From JAPUDS01 sp964536265 (GTDB lineage Bacteria > Patescibacteriota > Saccharimonadia > Saccharimonadales > Saccharimonadaceae), in NCBI GenBank assembly GCA_964536265.1, contig CAZHVV010000008.1, forward strand, positions 1 through 29,008: DNA of 29,008 bases, read 5' to 3'. The position numbers and the translations under genes are program-made. Each line of letters opens with the position of its first letter. Position 1 is the first letter of the stretch. The notes beneath the pieces are model-generated. The model had not been told where the DNA came from and made no database searches. It saw only the letters and a list, made by a program, of their open reading frames with translations. This document shows, piece after piece, positions 5,758-12,833 of the stretch.

Positions 5758-5844
5758 ATGTCAGAAGCCGATGGTTACTATGGTGATGGCGAAGGAACGA
5801 GCGAAGAACTCGACCTGAGCTTTCTTGACGATGAACAAGAGTAA
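5758..5844 (+). CDS. 28-residue acidic small ORF coupled to the glycosyltransferase
   Basis: An ATG at 5758 sits 4 bp after a near-perfect AGGAGG (5748-5753), the strongest Shine-Dalgarno in this part of the window, and opens 28 codons ending with TAA at 5842-5844. The product begins MSEADGYYGDGEGTSEE and ends LDDEQE; it is strongly acidic, with Gly and Tyr and no basic residue. Its last 14 bases overlap the first codons of the glycosyltransferase in another frame. It may be a coupling cistron, because the glycosyltransferase ATG has no ribosome-binding site of its own, a functional microprotein, or both. No family is recognised. Confidence 0.6.
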   Translation: MSEADGYYGDGEGTSEELDLSFLDDEQE

Positions 5845-6997
5845 ACCGCTCCGTGTTGGGTTGGTGGTCCCACATATTTTCATGCACCGCGATATTTTGC
5901 CCCAGGTGATATTTTCACCTGGGCATTTAGCATTGTCACTCGCCGAAGGACTTAAGGAGCAGGGAACAGATGTGACGTTGTTCAGCCCTGGTCCAGTAGA
6001 GACAAGTGTCACAAATGTTACAGCAGACCTTAACCTGTTTGAACACGAGCTCGCAGGGCGTGGCGACACCTATATGGATTTACTGAAGAAACATCCATTT
6101 ACCTTTATCACTCTAGCGCGACAAGTACAGAGCGAGATAGTCGCGAAAGCCTATGAAATGGCAAATAATGACGAGCTAGATGTCGTGCATATCTATACAA
6201 ACGAGGAAGAAATTGCCTTGCCGTTTGCCCCACTCTGTTCAAAGCCAGTTGTGTTTACGCACCACGACCCATTCAATTTCCTCGTTAAGTACAAAAATAA
6301 CTTTCCAAAGTACAAACACCTCAACTGGCTGTCTATGTCGTATGCGCAACGAAAAGGCATGCCGGACGATACGAACTGGGTAGGGAACATCTACCATGGA
6401 CTCAATGACCCTGTACTTACGCCTCTCGAGAGCCCGTCTAGTGACTATGTTGCGTTCATTGGGCGCATTATCGAACCAAAGGGTGTTCACCTCGCCATCG
6501 CGGCCATAAAGAAGTATAACGAAACTGCGAATACACCACTGAAGTTAAAAATTGCCGGGAAACATTACGCAGAAGAGAGTAAAGACCGCTACTGGCAAGA
6601 GGTAATCGAGCCTCAGCTCGGTGATGCTATCGAGTACGTTGGTTTTCTCGAAACATCGCAGCAAAAGCGCGAGTTTCTCGGCAATGCTGGGGCACTTCTG
6701 GTTCCCTCACTATTCAATGAACCATTTGGTATGGTGACACTCGAGTCATTTGCGTGCGGAACACCAGTGATTGCACTCGATTCTGGTGCACTGCCAGAAG
6801 TTATTGAACATGGAAAAACAGGTTTCATAGTCGAGAAGGGTGACGACACAGCTATGATTAATGGTTTTGCTCACGCACTCACAGCTATCGAAGCTATCGA
6901 CCGTTTAGCATGTCGTGAAGTGTACGAAACGCAGTTTACGCTTGAGAAGATGTGCGAGCAACACGCGCAATTATACGAACAATTACACAATCACTAG
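5831..6997 (+). CDS. GT4-family glycosyltransferase (group 1)
   Basis: A 388-residue GT-B glycosyltransferase that moves a sugar from a nucleotide-sugar donor to an unidentified acceptor. The N-terminal acceptor domain starts with the Rossmann strand LRVGLVVPHIF (7-17). The C-terminal donor domain has VAFIGRIIEPKGVHLAIAA and the GT4 signature VPSLFNEPFGMVTLESFACG, where the E-x7-E motif residues are Glu of NEPFG and Glu of TLESF, then GTPVIALDSGALPEVI. There is no signal peptide or membrane helix, so it works in the cytoplasm or at the inner membrane face. The ATG at 5831 is preferred over an in-frame TTG at 5825. It probably depends on translation of the preceding small ORF. Its 3' end overlaps convergent thyA by 15 bp. 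Likely roles are glycolipid or cell-surface polysaccharide synthesis; the substrate cannot be told. Confidence 0.88.
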   Translation: MNKSKPLRVGLVVPHIFMHRDILPQVIFSPGHLALSLAEGLKEQGTDVTLFSPGPVETSVTNVTADLNLFEHELAGRGDTYMDLLKKHPFTFITLARQVQSEIVAKAYEMANNDELDVVHIYTNEEEIALPFAPLCSKPVVFTHHDPFNFLVKYKNNFPKYKHLNWLSMSYAQRKGMPDDTNWVGNIYHGLNDPVLTPLESPSSDYVAFIGRIIEPKGVHLAIAAIKKYNETANTPLKLKIAGKHYAEESKDRYWQEVIEPQLGDAIEYVGFLETSQQKREFLGNAGALLVPSLFNEPFGMVTLESFACGTPVIALDSGALPEVIEHGKTGFIVEKGDDTAMINGFAHALTAIEAIDRLACREVYETQFTLEKMCEQHAQLYEQLHNH

Positions 6998-7798
6998 GTC
7001 GGTTTTGATTCGCTCGTGTGACTGATAGTTCTCAAGAACGAAATTTTCTTCTTTGAAATCATCGATAGACTTCACATCACCAACAATTTTTAAAGTTGGG
7101 AAGGGGAAAGGTTTGCGCTGTAGTTGTTCTTTTGCAACCTCAATGTGATTTTTATACAGATGCGCTGAACCAGCTGAGATGATAAGTTCGCGAGCTTCAA
7201 GTCCCGTCACATGCGCCACCATGTGGAGCAACATAGCGTACTGTGCAATATTAAACGGTGCACCGAGAAAAACGTCCCATGAACGCTGATACAGATGCAA
7301 GCGTAGTTTTCCTTTTGTGACATCGAACTGAAACATCGTATGACACGGTGGCAGACGCATCTCGCTGAGTTCACCAGCATTCCAGGCGTTCACAATAATT
7401 CCTTTGCTGTGCGGGTGATTTTTAATCTCGTCAATTGCCCAAGCAAGTTGGTCGAACTCTGTACCGTCTGTGCGCTGCCAATGTCGCCACTGCACTCCAT
7501 AGACGCGTCCGAGGTCTGTTTTTCCTTCATGCAAGAATCCATCCCAATAGTGAATGTTATGCTCATGCAGATATCCAACCTCAGAACTGCCAGAAATAAA
7601 CCATAACAGTTCATGGAGCATGGTTTTAAACGGCATTTTCTTAGTCGTTAATATCGGAAGACCAGCTCTCATATCAAAACGAACTTGCGCGCCGAAAATC
7701 GAGGTAATGTCATGAATCCCACGCGTCTTTTTTGTTTTTCCTTCTTTAAGGATTTTTGCCATTAGCTTAAGATATTCGTACTCTGGATGTTTGCTCAT
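6983..7798 (-). CDS. thyA: Thymidylate synthase ThyA
   Basis: Converts dUMP and methylene-tetrahydrofolate to dTMP and dihydrofolate. The 271 residues match the usual length of about 264. Catalytic Cys152 lies in LPPCHTMFQF; other conserved segments are TRGIHDITSIFGAQVRFD, the HELLWFISGS helix, GRVYGVQWRHW, and the substrate-binding FNIAQYAMLLHM. The ATG overlaps the dCMP deaminase stop by 4 bp (ATGA), so the two are translationally coupled. It is the last gene of a minus-strand operon that also holds folA, which regenerates the tetrahydrofolate it uses. It overlaps the glycosyltransferase 3' end by 15 bp with no visible terminator between them. Confidence 0.98.
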   Translation of the reverse strand: MSKHPEYEYLKLMAKILKEGKTKKTRGIHDITSIFGAQVRFDMRAGLPILTTKKMPFKTMLHELLWFISGSSEVGYLHEHNIHYWDGFLHEGKTDLGRVYGVQWRHWQRTDGTEFDQLAWAIDEIKNHPHSKGIIVNAWNAGELSEMRLPPCHTMFQFDVTKGKLRLHLYQRSWDVFLGAPFNIAQYAMLLHMVAHVTGLEARELIISAGSAHLYKNHIEVAKEQLQRKPFPFPTLKIVGDVKSIDDFKEENFVLENYQSHERIKTDLVIV

Positions 7799-8217
7799 CG
7801 TTCCTCCTTTAGCTGTTCGGTTTTGATTCCGTGCTCATGCAAAATATCGAGCGCAGCTTTGTCCCACCATTCATGAACATACTTCACTTCACTAATGCCA
7901 GTTCTTACAATTTCACTAGCACACTTGATACATGGCGACATAGTAAGTAGTAACGTTGTATCAGTCAAATCTATTGCATTTTTTGCTGCTGCTTGAAAAG
8001 CTGCGACTTCAGCATGAATCACCTCTGGACGCGAAACCAACTTACCGTCAATCATCTGTTCCATCGGCTCACCGGTCGGATTGTAATTTATACCGCTTGA
8101 AACGACAGCTCCGTTCTTCACCACAAAACATGCCACGCCGACCAGCTTCGACTGTGATGCTTTCGCGAGTTTTCTAAGAGGTGCAAGTAAATCCCGATTT
8201 TCAAGCATCTTATTCAT
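7795..8217 (-). CDS. dCMP/cytidine deaminase family protein (zinc-dependent)
   Basis: A 140-residue deaminase with the zinc site H68-A-E70 (IHAEVAAFQAA) and P95-C96-I-K-C99 (SPCIKC), the pattern of the dCMP deaminase/ComEB and related cytidine deaminase families. Its place directly before thyA, overlapping it by 4 bp, suggests that it makes dUMP from dCMP (or deoxyuridine from deoxycytidine) for ThyA. The start at 8217 (MNKMLENRDL) is chosen: it overlaps the end of the HIT gene by 8 bp, while a longer frame would run well into that gene. The exact substrate, nucleoside or nucleotide, is not certain from the sequence. Confidence 0.85.
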   Translation of the reverse strand: MNKMLENRDLLAPLRKLAKASQSKLVGVACFVVKNGAVVSSGINYNPTGEPMEQMIDGKLVSRPEVIHAEVAAFQAAAKNAIDLTDTTLLLTMSPCIKCASEIVRTGISEVKYVHEWWDKAALDILHEHGIKTEQLKEER

Positions 8218-8737
8218 ACTTATCCCCGTAACGTTTTGCAAGCTTTTGCAATGTATCCGTTTTTTCCTTGTACAGCTCAGCGTTTTCATATGGTGTTTTG
8301 TCGAGTTCACGATAATTCCACTGGCTCAAGTCAGGCTGGTCGAACGGCACACAGTGAAAATGCAAATGTTCAACTGATCTTTGTGCCGTTACGCCGTCTT
8401 TCTGAACAATCTGCATGCCTTTTATACCGTGAACTTCACGTATCATTTTCTTCGCAAGATAGAACATTTTGCGCATGGTTTCCCATTCTGTGGGCGTTAA
8501 TTCCTTGACCGAAGTAACATGTCGGCGTGGAATGACCAGTAAGTGGCCATCTATATACGCATACGCTGGCACAGTCATATACACACCGTTTTGTTCATAA
8601 ATTTCGTGACGTTTTTCAGCTTTGTCATGATCACAAAAAACACAGCGCCCAACGGTCTGCCAAATGTTATCGTATTTGCCAGTTACTCTTGCAAGCCGAA
8701 ACGCCTCTTCTTGTTTTTGTTCTTCAGGAGTTAGCAC
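8210..8737 (-). CDS. HIT family nucleotide-binding protein
   Basis: A 175-residue histidine-triad protein with the catalytic motif H124-L-H126-F-H128 (VEHLHFHCVPF) and an N-terminal CVFC pair (32-35) next to HDKAEKRH that may bind zinc. The DGHLLVIPRRHV strand (63-73) is typical. HIT proteins hydrolyse or transfer nucleoside monophosphate groups (AMP-lysine, Ap4A, GalT-like reactions). It starts with GTG, sharing one base with the TAG stop of the upstream cytidylyltransferase and preceded by AAGGAG, and overlaps the deaminase by 8 bp. Its place in a nucleotide operon fits hydrolysis of a nucleotide by-product; the substrate is unknown. Confidence 0.85.
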   Translation of the reverse strand: MLTPEEQKQEEAFRLARVTGKYDNIWQTVGRCVFCDHDKAEKRHEIYEQNGVYMTVPAYAYIDGHLLVIPRRHVTSVKELTPTEWETMRKMFYLAKKMIREVHGIKGMQIVQKDGVTAQRSVEHLHFHCVPFDQPDLSQWNYRELDKTPYENAELYKEKTDTLQKLAKRYGDKYE

Positions 8738-9303
8738 TATTTCTCCTTGATTGGGTCTTTTCTATACTGCATGTAGTCTTTGAGGGTCTCACTAAGAGCA
8801 CCCCCTATAGCGCGTTGCAAAATCTGTGTTGTCGAAATACTCGTGGATTGTCGATCAACGACCAAAACTTCACCACCATAGCCGGTGACAGTTTTGTATT
8901 CCTTAGATGTTTTATATTCACTTGTCCAATCTTCTTGAACAGTAACGAAAACATCTGGTTTTAACAGTCCGAGTGACGGCACACAACTTGGTTCAGGTAG
9001 AATCGTGACAAAGTCGACTGAACGCAAGAAAGTAAGCATCTCTGCACGAATCTTTTCATCCAATATGGGCTTATTTGGCCCTTTGACACGCTTGATTGCT
9101 TCATTACTGCTCACACCTACAACTAACACATCGCCATAGCCCTTTGACTTTTCAAGATAACGGCATTGACCCGCATGAATCAAATCCCAGCTCCCTGCAG
9201 TAAACACAATTTTTTTGCCAGCACCTTTAAGTTTTTCACTTAACGTCATCAAATCACTTTGTGAAATTAGTCGCTTGCGCCACGCATCTCCGGCCATACT
9301 CAT
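8737..9303 (-). CDS. Cytidylyltransferase-like nucleotidyltransferase (RfaE2/TagD fold) with an altered HxGH motif
   Basis: A 188-residue Rossmann-like nucleotidyltransferase. The first motif, which is HxGH in active members, reads H43-A-G-Q46 (GSWDLIHAGQCRYL), so the second histidine is glutamine. Later segments fit the family: VVGVSSNEAIKRVKGPNKP, LDEKIRAEMLTFLRSVDFV and the ISTT motif (156-159). Relatives join CTP or ATP to a sugar- or alcohol-phosphate (glycerol-3-P, heptose-1-P). The neighbouring APH-like kinase could supply a phosphorylated substrate, which would make the pair a two-step activation route; that is inferred. It lies between the kinase (16 bp gap) and the HIT gene (1 bp overlap). 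The His-to-Gln change may alter or reduce catalysis. Confidence 0.78.
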   Translation of the reverse strand: MSMAGDAWRKRLISQSDLMTLSEKLKGAGKKIVFTAGSWDLIHAGQCRYLEKSKGYGDVLVVGVSSNEAIKRVKGPNKPILDEKIRAEMLTFLRSVDFVTILPEPSCVPSLGLLKPDVFVTVQEDWTSEYKTSKEYKTVTGYGGEVLVVDRQSTSISTTQILQRAIGGALSETLKDYMQYRKDPIKEK

Positions 9304-9319
9304 TCTCCCTCACATTTAC

Positions 9320-10321
9320 TTAGGACAATTGTAGCACTTTTCGCTCGAGTAGGATATTTCGAGTCCGTACAAAGTGGTGATTGTCAGGTAGCGATTCGTA
9401 TGGGTTTTGGCGTAAGAATTTATAGAAGTCATGAAGCAGGAAAAAGGTGACGAGTTTTTCTAAGACATCATCGCCATCAAGCACGACAGGTTGTAGATGT
9501 TGTCCACCTCGTTTCCTGTAACCAGAATCGAGAAAGTATTTGTAAACTTTATCCGCTGGTTTATCACAATCAACCAATAAAAAGGCAAGAGTGCGCGCAA
9601 TATCAAACAGCGGGTGGCCAACTGCTGCTTTTTCAAGGTCAAGAATACCTGAAAGTGCGATACCGTCGACAACAAGAGTGTCGTCAGGTGTTGTCGACTG
9701 AAAGAGTACATTCCCGCGAACAAAGTCCATATGGAGTGGTTGTTTCTGTGACAAACTCTTTGTATGTTCAATAAACTCTAAAGACGTTCTAAACTCAGCC
9801 GATAATGTAACAGTAAGTTTTTCTTTGAGTGCTTCAAGTGCTTTTTCCTCAGAGAAATACCGTTTCATACGCTCCGCAACTGCACGATATTCGTCTTGAA
9901 CCGTCGGCAGGTGACCATCAAAATCAAGAGCGGATTCGTGAAACTGTGCTAGCACATAACCAAGTAGTTTTATATGCTTTTTTGTATAGGCTTCCCATGG
10001 AATCGTCTCGCCACTTTCAAAACTGTACAGGCTCGCATATCGTGTCGCATGTCCGCCTTTCATAGTGACGATCCGTTCATCGAGTGGCACACGAACAGGC
10101 AAACCTTTTTTGTGAAGATGAGTGGACAAACCATTGATACGACGAATGCGTTCCTTAATCCCTTGTTCATTTTTGTAGACTATCAGGTTACAAAAATTGC
10201 CACTCGTCAGTTCAACAATATGCGACGTATTTCTGTACCCACCTTTAATAAATACGACTCGCGAGAATACACGTCCATACATGCCCAGAATGTTTTTTAA
10301 CTGCAACTCACTAAGTGTCAT
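9320..10321 (-). CDS. APH/choline-kinase-like phosphotransferase
   Basis: A 333-residue kinase-fold protein of the aminoglycoside phosphotransferase/homoserine kinase II/choline kinase group. The catalytic loop is H197-M-D199-F-V-R-G-N204 (PLHMDFVRGNVLF) and the metal-binding Asp is in SGILDLEKAAVGHPLFD (Asp228). The N-lobe has FIKGGYRNTSHIVEL, equivalent to the nucleotide-binding region. Its start overlaps the folA stop by 4 bp. Members phosphorylate small alcohols or amino alcohols (homoserine, choline, sugars). Beside a cytidylyltransferase, a Kennedy-like choline- or polyol-phosphate route is a reasonable guess, but the substrate cannot be read from the sequence. Antibiotic resistance is unlikely in this setting. 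Confidence 0.78.
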   Translation of the reverse strand: MTLSELQLKNILGMYGRVFSRVVFIKGGYRNTSHIVELTSGNFCNLIVYKNEQGIKERIRRINGLSTHLHKKGLPVRVPLDERIVTMKGGHATRYASLYSFESGETIPWEAYTKKHIKLLGYVLAQFHESALDFDGHLPTVQDEYRAVAERMKRYFSEEKALEALKEKLTVTLSAEFRTSLEFIEHTKSLSQKQPLHMDFVRGNVLFQSTTPDDTLVVDGIALSGILDLEKAAVGHPLFDIARTLAFLLVDCDKPADKVYKYFLDSGYRKRGGQHLQPVVLDGDDVLEKLVTFFLLHDFYKFLRQNPYESLPDNHHFVRTRNILLERKVLQLS

Positions 10322-10806
10322 GTCAAGCGCTCGTACAAAACAAAGTCAAAATCATATTGATTCTTCTCATCTCGTTCGTGCGCTTCACGCGATATTTCAT
10401 GCCACACAGACGTATCCAAAGTAGGGAAGAATGTATCGCCATCGATATCAGCTTTCACATCTGTTATATATAGCCTATCAGCCAAAGGCAGCAGCTGGTT
10501 ATATATCTCAGCACCACCTATAACAAAAACATCGCCATCGAGCTGTTTCACAGCGTCAATGTCGTGTAGTATTTCAGCGCCATCATATGCGGCAGTTTCA
10601 TCACGTGTCAGCACAATATTTCGTCGGTCGGGAAGGGTATGCCCAAGCCGCGCGACTATCGATTCATAGGTTTTTCGTCCCATAACAACAGTATTGCCAG
10701 TCGTAAGTTCACGGAAACGTTTCAAATCTGCCGGTAAATACCAAGGCAGGTCGTTCTTTGACCCAATAACACCATTTTTAGCACGTGCAACAATAATGGA
10801 AATCAT
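10318..10806 (-). CDS. folA: Dihydrofolate reductase
   Basis: Reduces dihydrofolate to tetrahydrofolate with NADPH. The 162 residues match the usual length. Conserved parts are IIVARAKNGVIGSKNDLPWYLP (the Met20-loop region), the active-site acid Asp27 in LPADLKRF, VVMGRKTYESI (the NADPH-binding GRKT) and VFVIGGAEIYNQLL. It heads the folA-kinase-cytidylyltransferase-HIT-deaminase-thyA run and starts 18 bp after the orphan 283-aa gene, so that gene could be co-transcribed with it. A TATACT lies just before its ATG on the minus strand but no matching -35 box is clear. folA with thyA is a common functional pair, since ThyA oxidises the folate that FolA restores. Confidence 0.97.
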   Translation of the reverse strand: MISIIVARAKNGVIGSKNDLPWYLPADLKRFRELTTGNTVVMGRKTYESIVARLGHTLPDRRNIVLTRDETAAYDGAEILHDIDAVKQLDGDVFVIGGAEIYNQLLPLADRLYITDVKADIDGDTFFPTLDTSVWHEISREAHERDEKNQYDFDFVLYERLT

Positions 10807-10824
10807 AACTACAGTATATCAAAG

Positions 10825-11676
10825 CTATTCTTCAGTATGTCGGCGCAGTGAAAAATGAATAGCAGAAGTTGGAAATAGTTTTACGTCACTGTTGCGAAGA
10901 GCAGGATCAAGAATCAATGGTTCAACAATCTCTTCACCAAATTGCATGCGCTCATCTTTTCTTTTCTTCGTATGGCCATTTAGTACATCACTTAGCATAC
11001 CCCGTTGTCTACCAGACAACTTTGAAGTATCCAGAGTGAATAGTGAACTTTTAATAGAGTGGATGCCGTTGCTATAATCACGAGTTGGGCGCATACGCTC
11101 AATGGTGATAAATTGCTCATCAGAATTGACAACTCGGTACTCATAGTCAATTTTACCTTCTCCATCATGGTCATATACTTTTTCAAGTTCGATTCCTAGC
11201 GTAGCAACAAAATCAGGATCGCCAAGAGTAGCGGCTGTAGCATCCAACTGCTCCACTCCCAGCCATGAACCATATTGCTCGACTTGGCCATGTTCCGCAG
11301 CTAGTCCTTTACCACCGAAAAATTTCAAAACTCGCCAATTATCATTCGTCAACTTATCACTGATTGTTGAAAAATTTACAAAAGAATCTGTTACTGCTGT
11401 ATCAAGCGAAGCAGGTAGGGGGAAATCAATCCCAACTGTTCGCAATGAAAACCTTAGGCGGTTCTGATGATTAATGCGCGAATCACGCTCAATGCCGACA
11501 CCATCACTTATTGCAATCCCAAATCGCACACTCTCTTCAGAATATTCACCTGTAGCTTTCGCAACATTAGCAATAGCTCGTCGCATACCAACTGTTCGCT
11601 CTGATGCTGTCTGATACTCAAGGAAATCACTGTGAGTATACGCCACGAATTCTGATGGGCCAATTATCTTTGTCAT
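10825..11676 (-). CDS. Orphan 283-residue hypothetical protein
   Basis: A soluble protein of 283 residues with no signal peptide or membrane helix, and no family that I recognise. Visible features are a mixed alpha/beta N-terminal half (FGIAISDGVGIERD, FFGGKGLAAEHGQVEQYGSW), a middle part rich in acidic residues (ELEKVYDHDGEGKIDYEYRV) and a basic KKRKDERM patch near residue 240. It has its own promoter with the -10 box 8 bp from the ATG and no Shine-Dalgarno, so the mRNA is probably leaderless. It ends 18 bp before folA. Codon use seems more A/T-rich than in the thyA-folA operon. A restricted or lineage-specific gene is likely. Confidence 0.7.
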   Translation of the reverse strand: MTKIIGPSEFVAYTHSDFLEYQTASERTVGMRRAIANVAKATGEYSEESVRFGIAISDGVGIERDSRINHQNRLRFSLRTVGIDFPLPASLDTAVTDSFVNFSTISDKLTNDNWRVLKFFGGKGLAAEHGQVEQYGSWLGVEQLDATAATLGDPDFVATLGIELEKVYDHDGEGKIDYEYRVVNSDEQFITIERMRPTRDYSNGIHSIKSSLFTLDTSKLSGRQRGMLSDVLNGHTKKRKDERMQFGEEIVEPLILDPALRNSDVKLFPTSAIHFSLRRHTEE

Positions 11677-11684
11677 TATTATAT

Positions 11685-11714
11685 ATTATAACACACTTTA
11701 TACTATTTAGTCAA
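11685..11714 (-). promoter_or_regulatory. Promoter for a leaderless transcript of the 283-aa gene
   Basis: On the minus strand TTGACT (11714-11709), 18 bp, TATAAT (11690-11685), with TG two bases before the -10 (TGTTATAAT). Only 8 bp separate the -10 box from the ATG at 11676, so the start site would fall 1-3 nt before the start codon. Confidence 0.7.
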
Positions 11715-11766
11715 TTTCTATCTATTTCGGCAAGTTAATATCATACACCCATTCACGAAAAAATCA

Positions 11767-12798
11767 CTATACGCCATGTGCTACCAGTGATTGCTTAACT
11801 GTTAGTACGTGCTGGAGCGATGTATTGATTACTTCCTCGTCTAGCTCACCAGACTCGACCGCCACTACAATTCCTTCAATTAACTTATGAACATCAAATC
11901 TTGACTCAGGCCAGCCATAGTCAGTTACGAAAAGTAGTAAGTTATTTCCCGCACGAAGCGCAGCAACTGCATTTGCTACATGATCTTGGTAACGAGGATC
12001 CTCAGACACTGCCAGCATCACCATATCATCAGTAATCATCAGGCCATCAAAACAAAGTTCATCTCGGGCAAGAGTATGCCAAGTTGATGATAATGAAGAT
12101 GGTAATTCATCGACTGAGCTAAATATTAAATGGCCGAACATTACCATATGTGCACCCGAATCAATACCTGCTACGAATGGTTCTGCGAGTTGTTCTTTCC
12201 ATACTTCTTTCGAAATATTGACTATTGGTAAATCGGTATGTGAATCACCCGTGGTTGCTCCGTGACCAGGAAAGTGCTTCAATACCGATAATGTTCCTTC
12301 ATGTGACGCTTTCACCGCAGCCGATACTCGCTCACTTACTATCACAGGGTCACCACCAAATGTACGCGAATAGATAAATGCAGATGAGTCATTGCTCATA
12401 TCGGCGACGATGCCAAGATTTACGTTTAGCCCTAAGCCATACAAGAGCTTTGAACGCTCACGAAATGCATCTGCAGTAGCTGAAGCAGGCAGTGTCATTA
12501 GCTGATTGGCTGCATAAAATGTATCTGATGTAAGTCTTTTCACAGGCCCACCTTCTTCATCAATAGTGAAGAAAAATGGTATATCTTGTTGTATTGTACG
12601 TATCAATTCTTTGAGCTGTTTGTCAGTAGTTGGGATATTGTCATCCATAAAAATCAAACCCGCAGGCTGATATGTCTCTAGAAAGTGGCGTATTGCTACT
12701 GAATCAGTCCCGGCTACATGCAATATAAGTAAACCTGAGACCTTCTGTCGCAAGGTCATACTAGCTAGTATTTGATTCACGCGATACTGTACCGTCAT
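11767..12798 (-). CDS. nagZ: GH3 beta-N-acetylhexosaminidase, NagZ type
   Basis: A 343-residue glycoside hydrolase family 3 protein that removes N-acetylglucosamine from muropeptides or similar glycans. The NagZ signature is complete: TIDEEGGPVKRL (78-89), K174-H-F-P-G-H-G180 with D185-S-H187 (the His/Asp catalytic dyad loop) and the nucleophile Asp257 in LMITDDMVML. There is no signal peptide, so it is probably cytoplasmic and works on imported fragments. The ATG at 12798 is preferred to a TTG at 12816 because an extended -10 box (TGCTATTAT) ends 8 bp before it. It lies downstream of a membrane protein and a serine hydrolase on the same strand, together a cell-wall-like group. The family call is firm and the muropeptide role is inferred. 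Confidence 0.88.
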   Translation of the reverse strand: MTVQYRVNQILASMTLRQKVSGLLILHVAGTDSVAIRHFLETYQPAGLIFMDDNIPTTDKQLKELIRTIQQDIPFFFTIDEEGGPVKRLTSDTFYAANQLMTLPASATADAFRERSKLLYGLGLNVNLGIVADMSNDSSAFIYSRTFGGDPVIVSERVSAAVKASHEGTLSVLKHFPGHGATTGDSHTDLPIVNISKEVWKEQLAEPFVAGIDSGAHMVMFGHLIFSSVDELPSSLSSTWHTLARDELCFDGLMITDDMVMLAVSEDPRYQDHVANAVAALRAGNNLLLFVTDYGWPESRFDVHKLIEGIVVAVESGELDEEVINTSLQHVLTVKQSLVAHGV

Positions 12799-12806
12799 TG
12801 CACAAT

Positions 12807-12815
12807 ATAATAGCA
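12807..12815 (-). promoter_or_regulatory. Extended -10 promoter for a leaderless nagZ transcript
   Basis: On the minus strand TGC-TATTAT (12815-12807), 8 bp before the ATG at 12798, with no Shine-Dalgarno. No clear -35 box. nagZ could also be reached by readthrough from the upstream genes. Confidence 0.5.
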
Positions 12816-12833
12816 ATATACATCGACCTTTGA

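Noticed and set aside
9320..10321. Aminoglycoside resistance phosphotransferase
   Set aside because: Only the general kinase fold is shared; the operon of folate and nucleotide genes points to metabolism.
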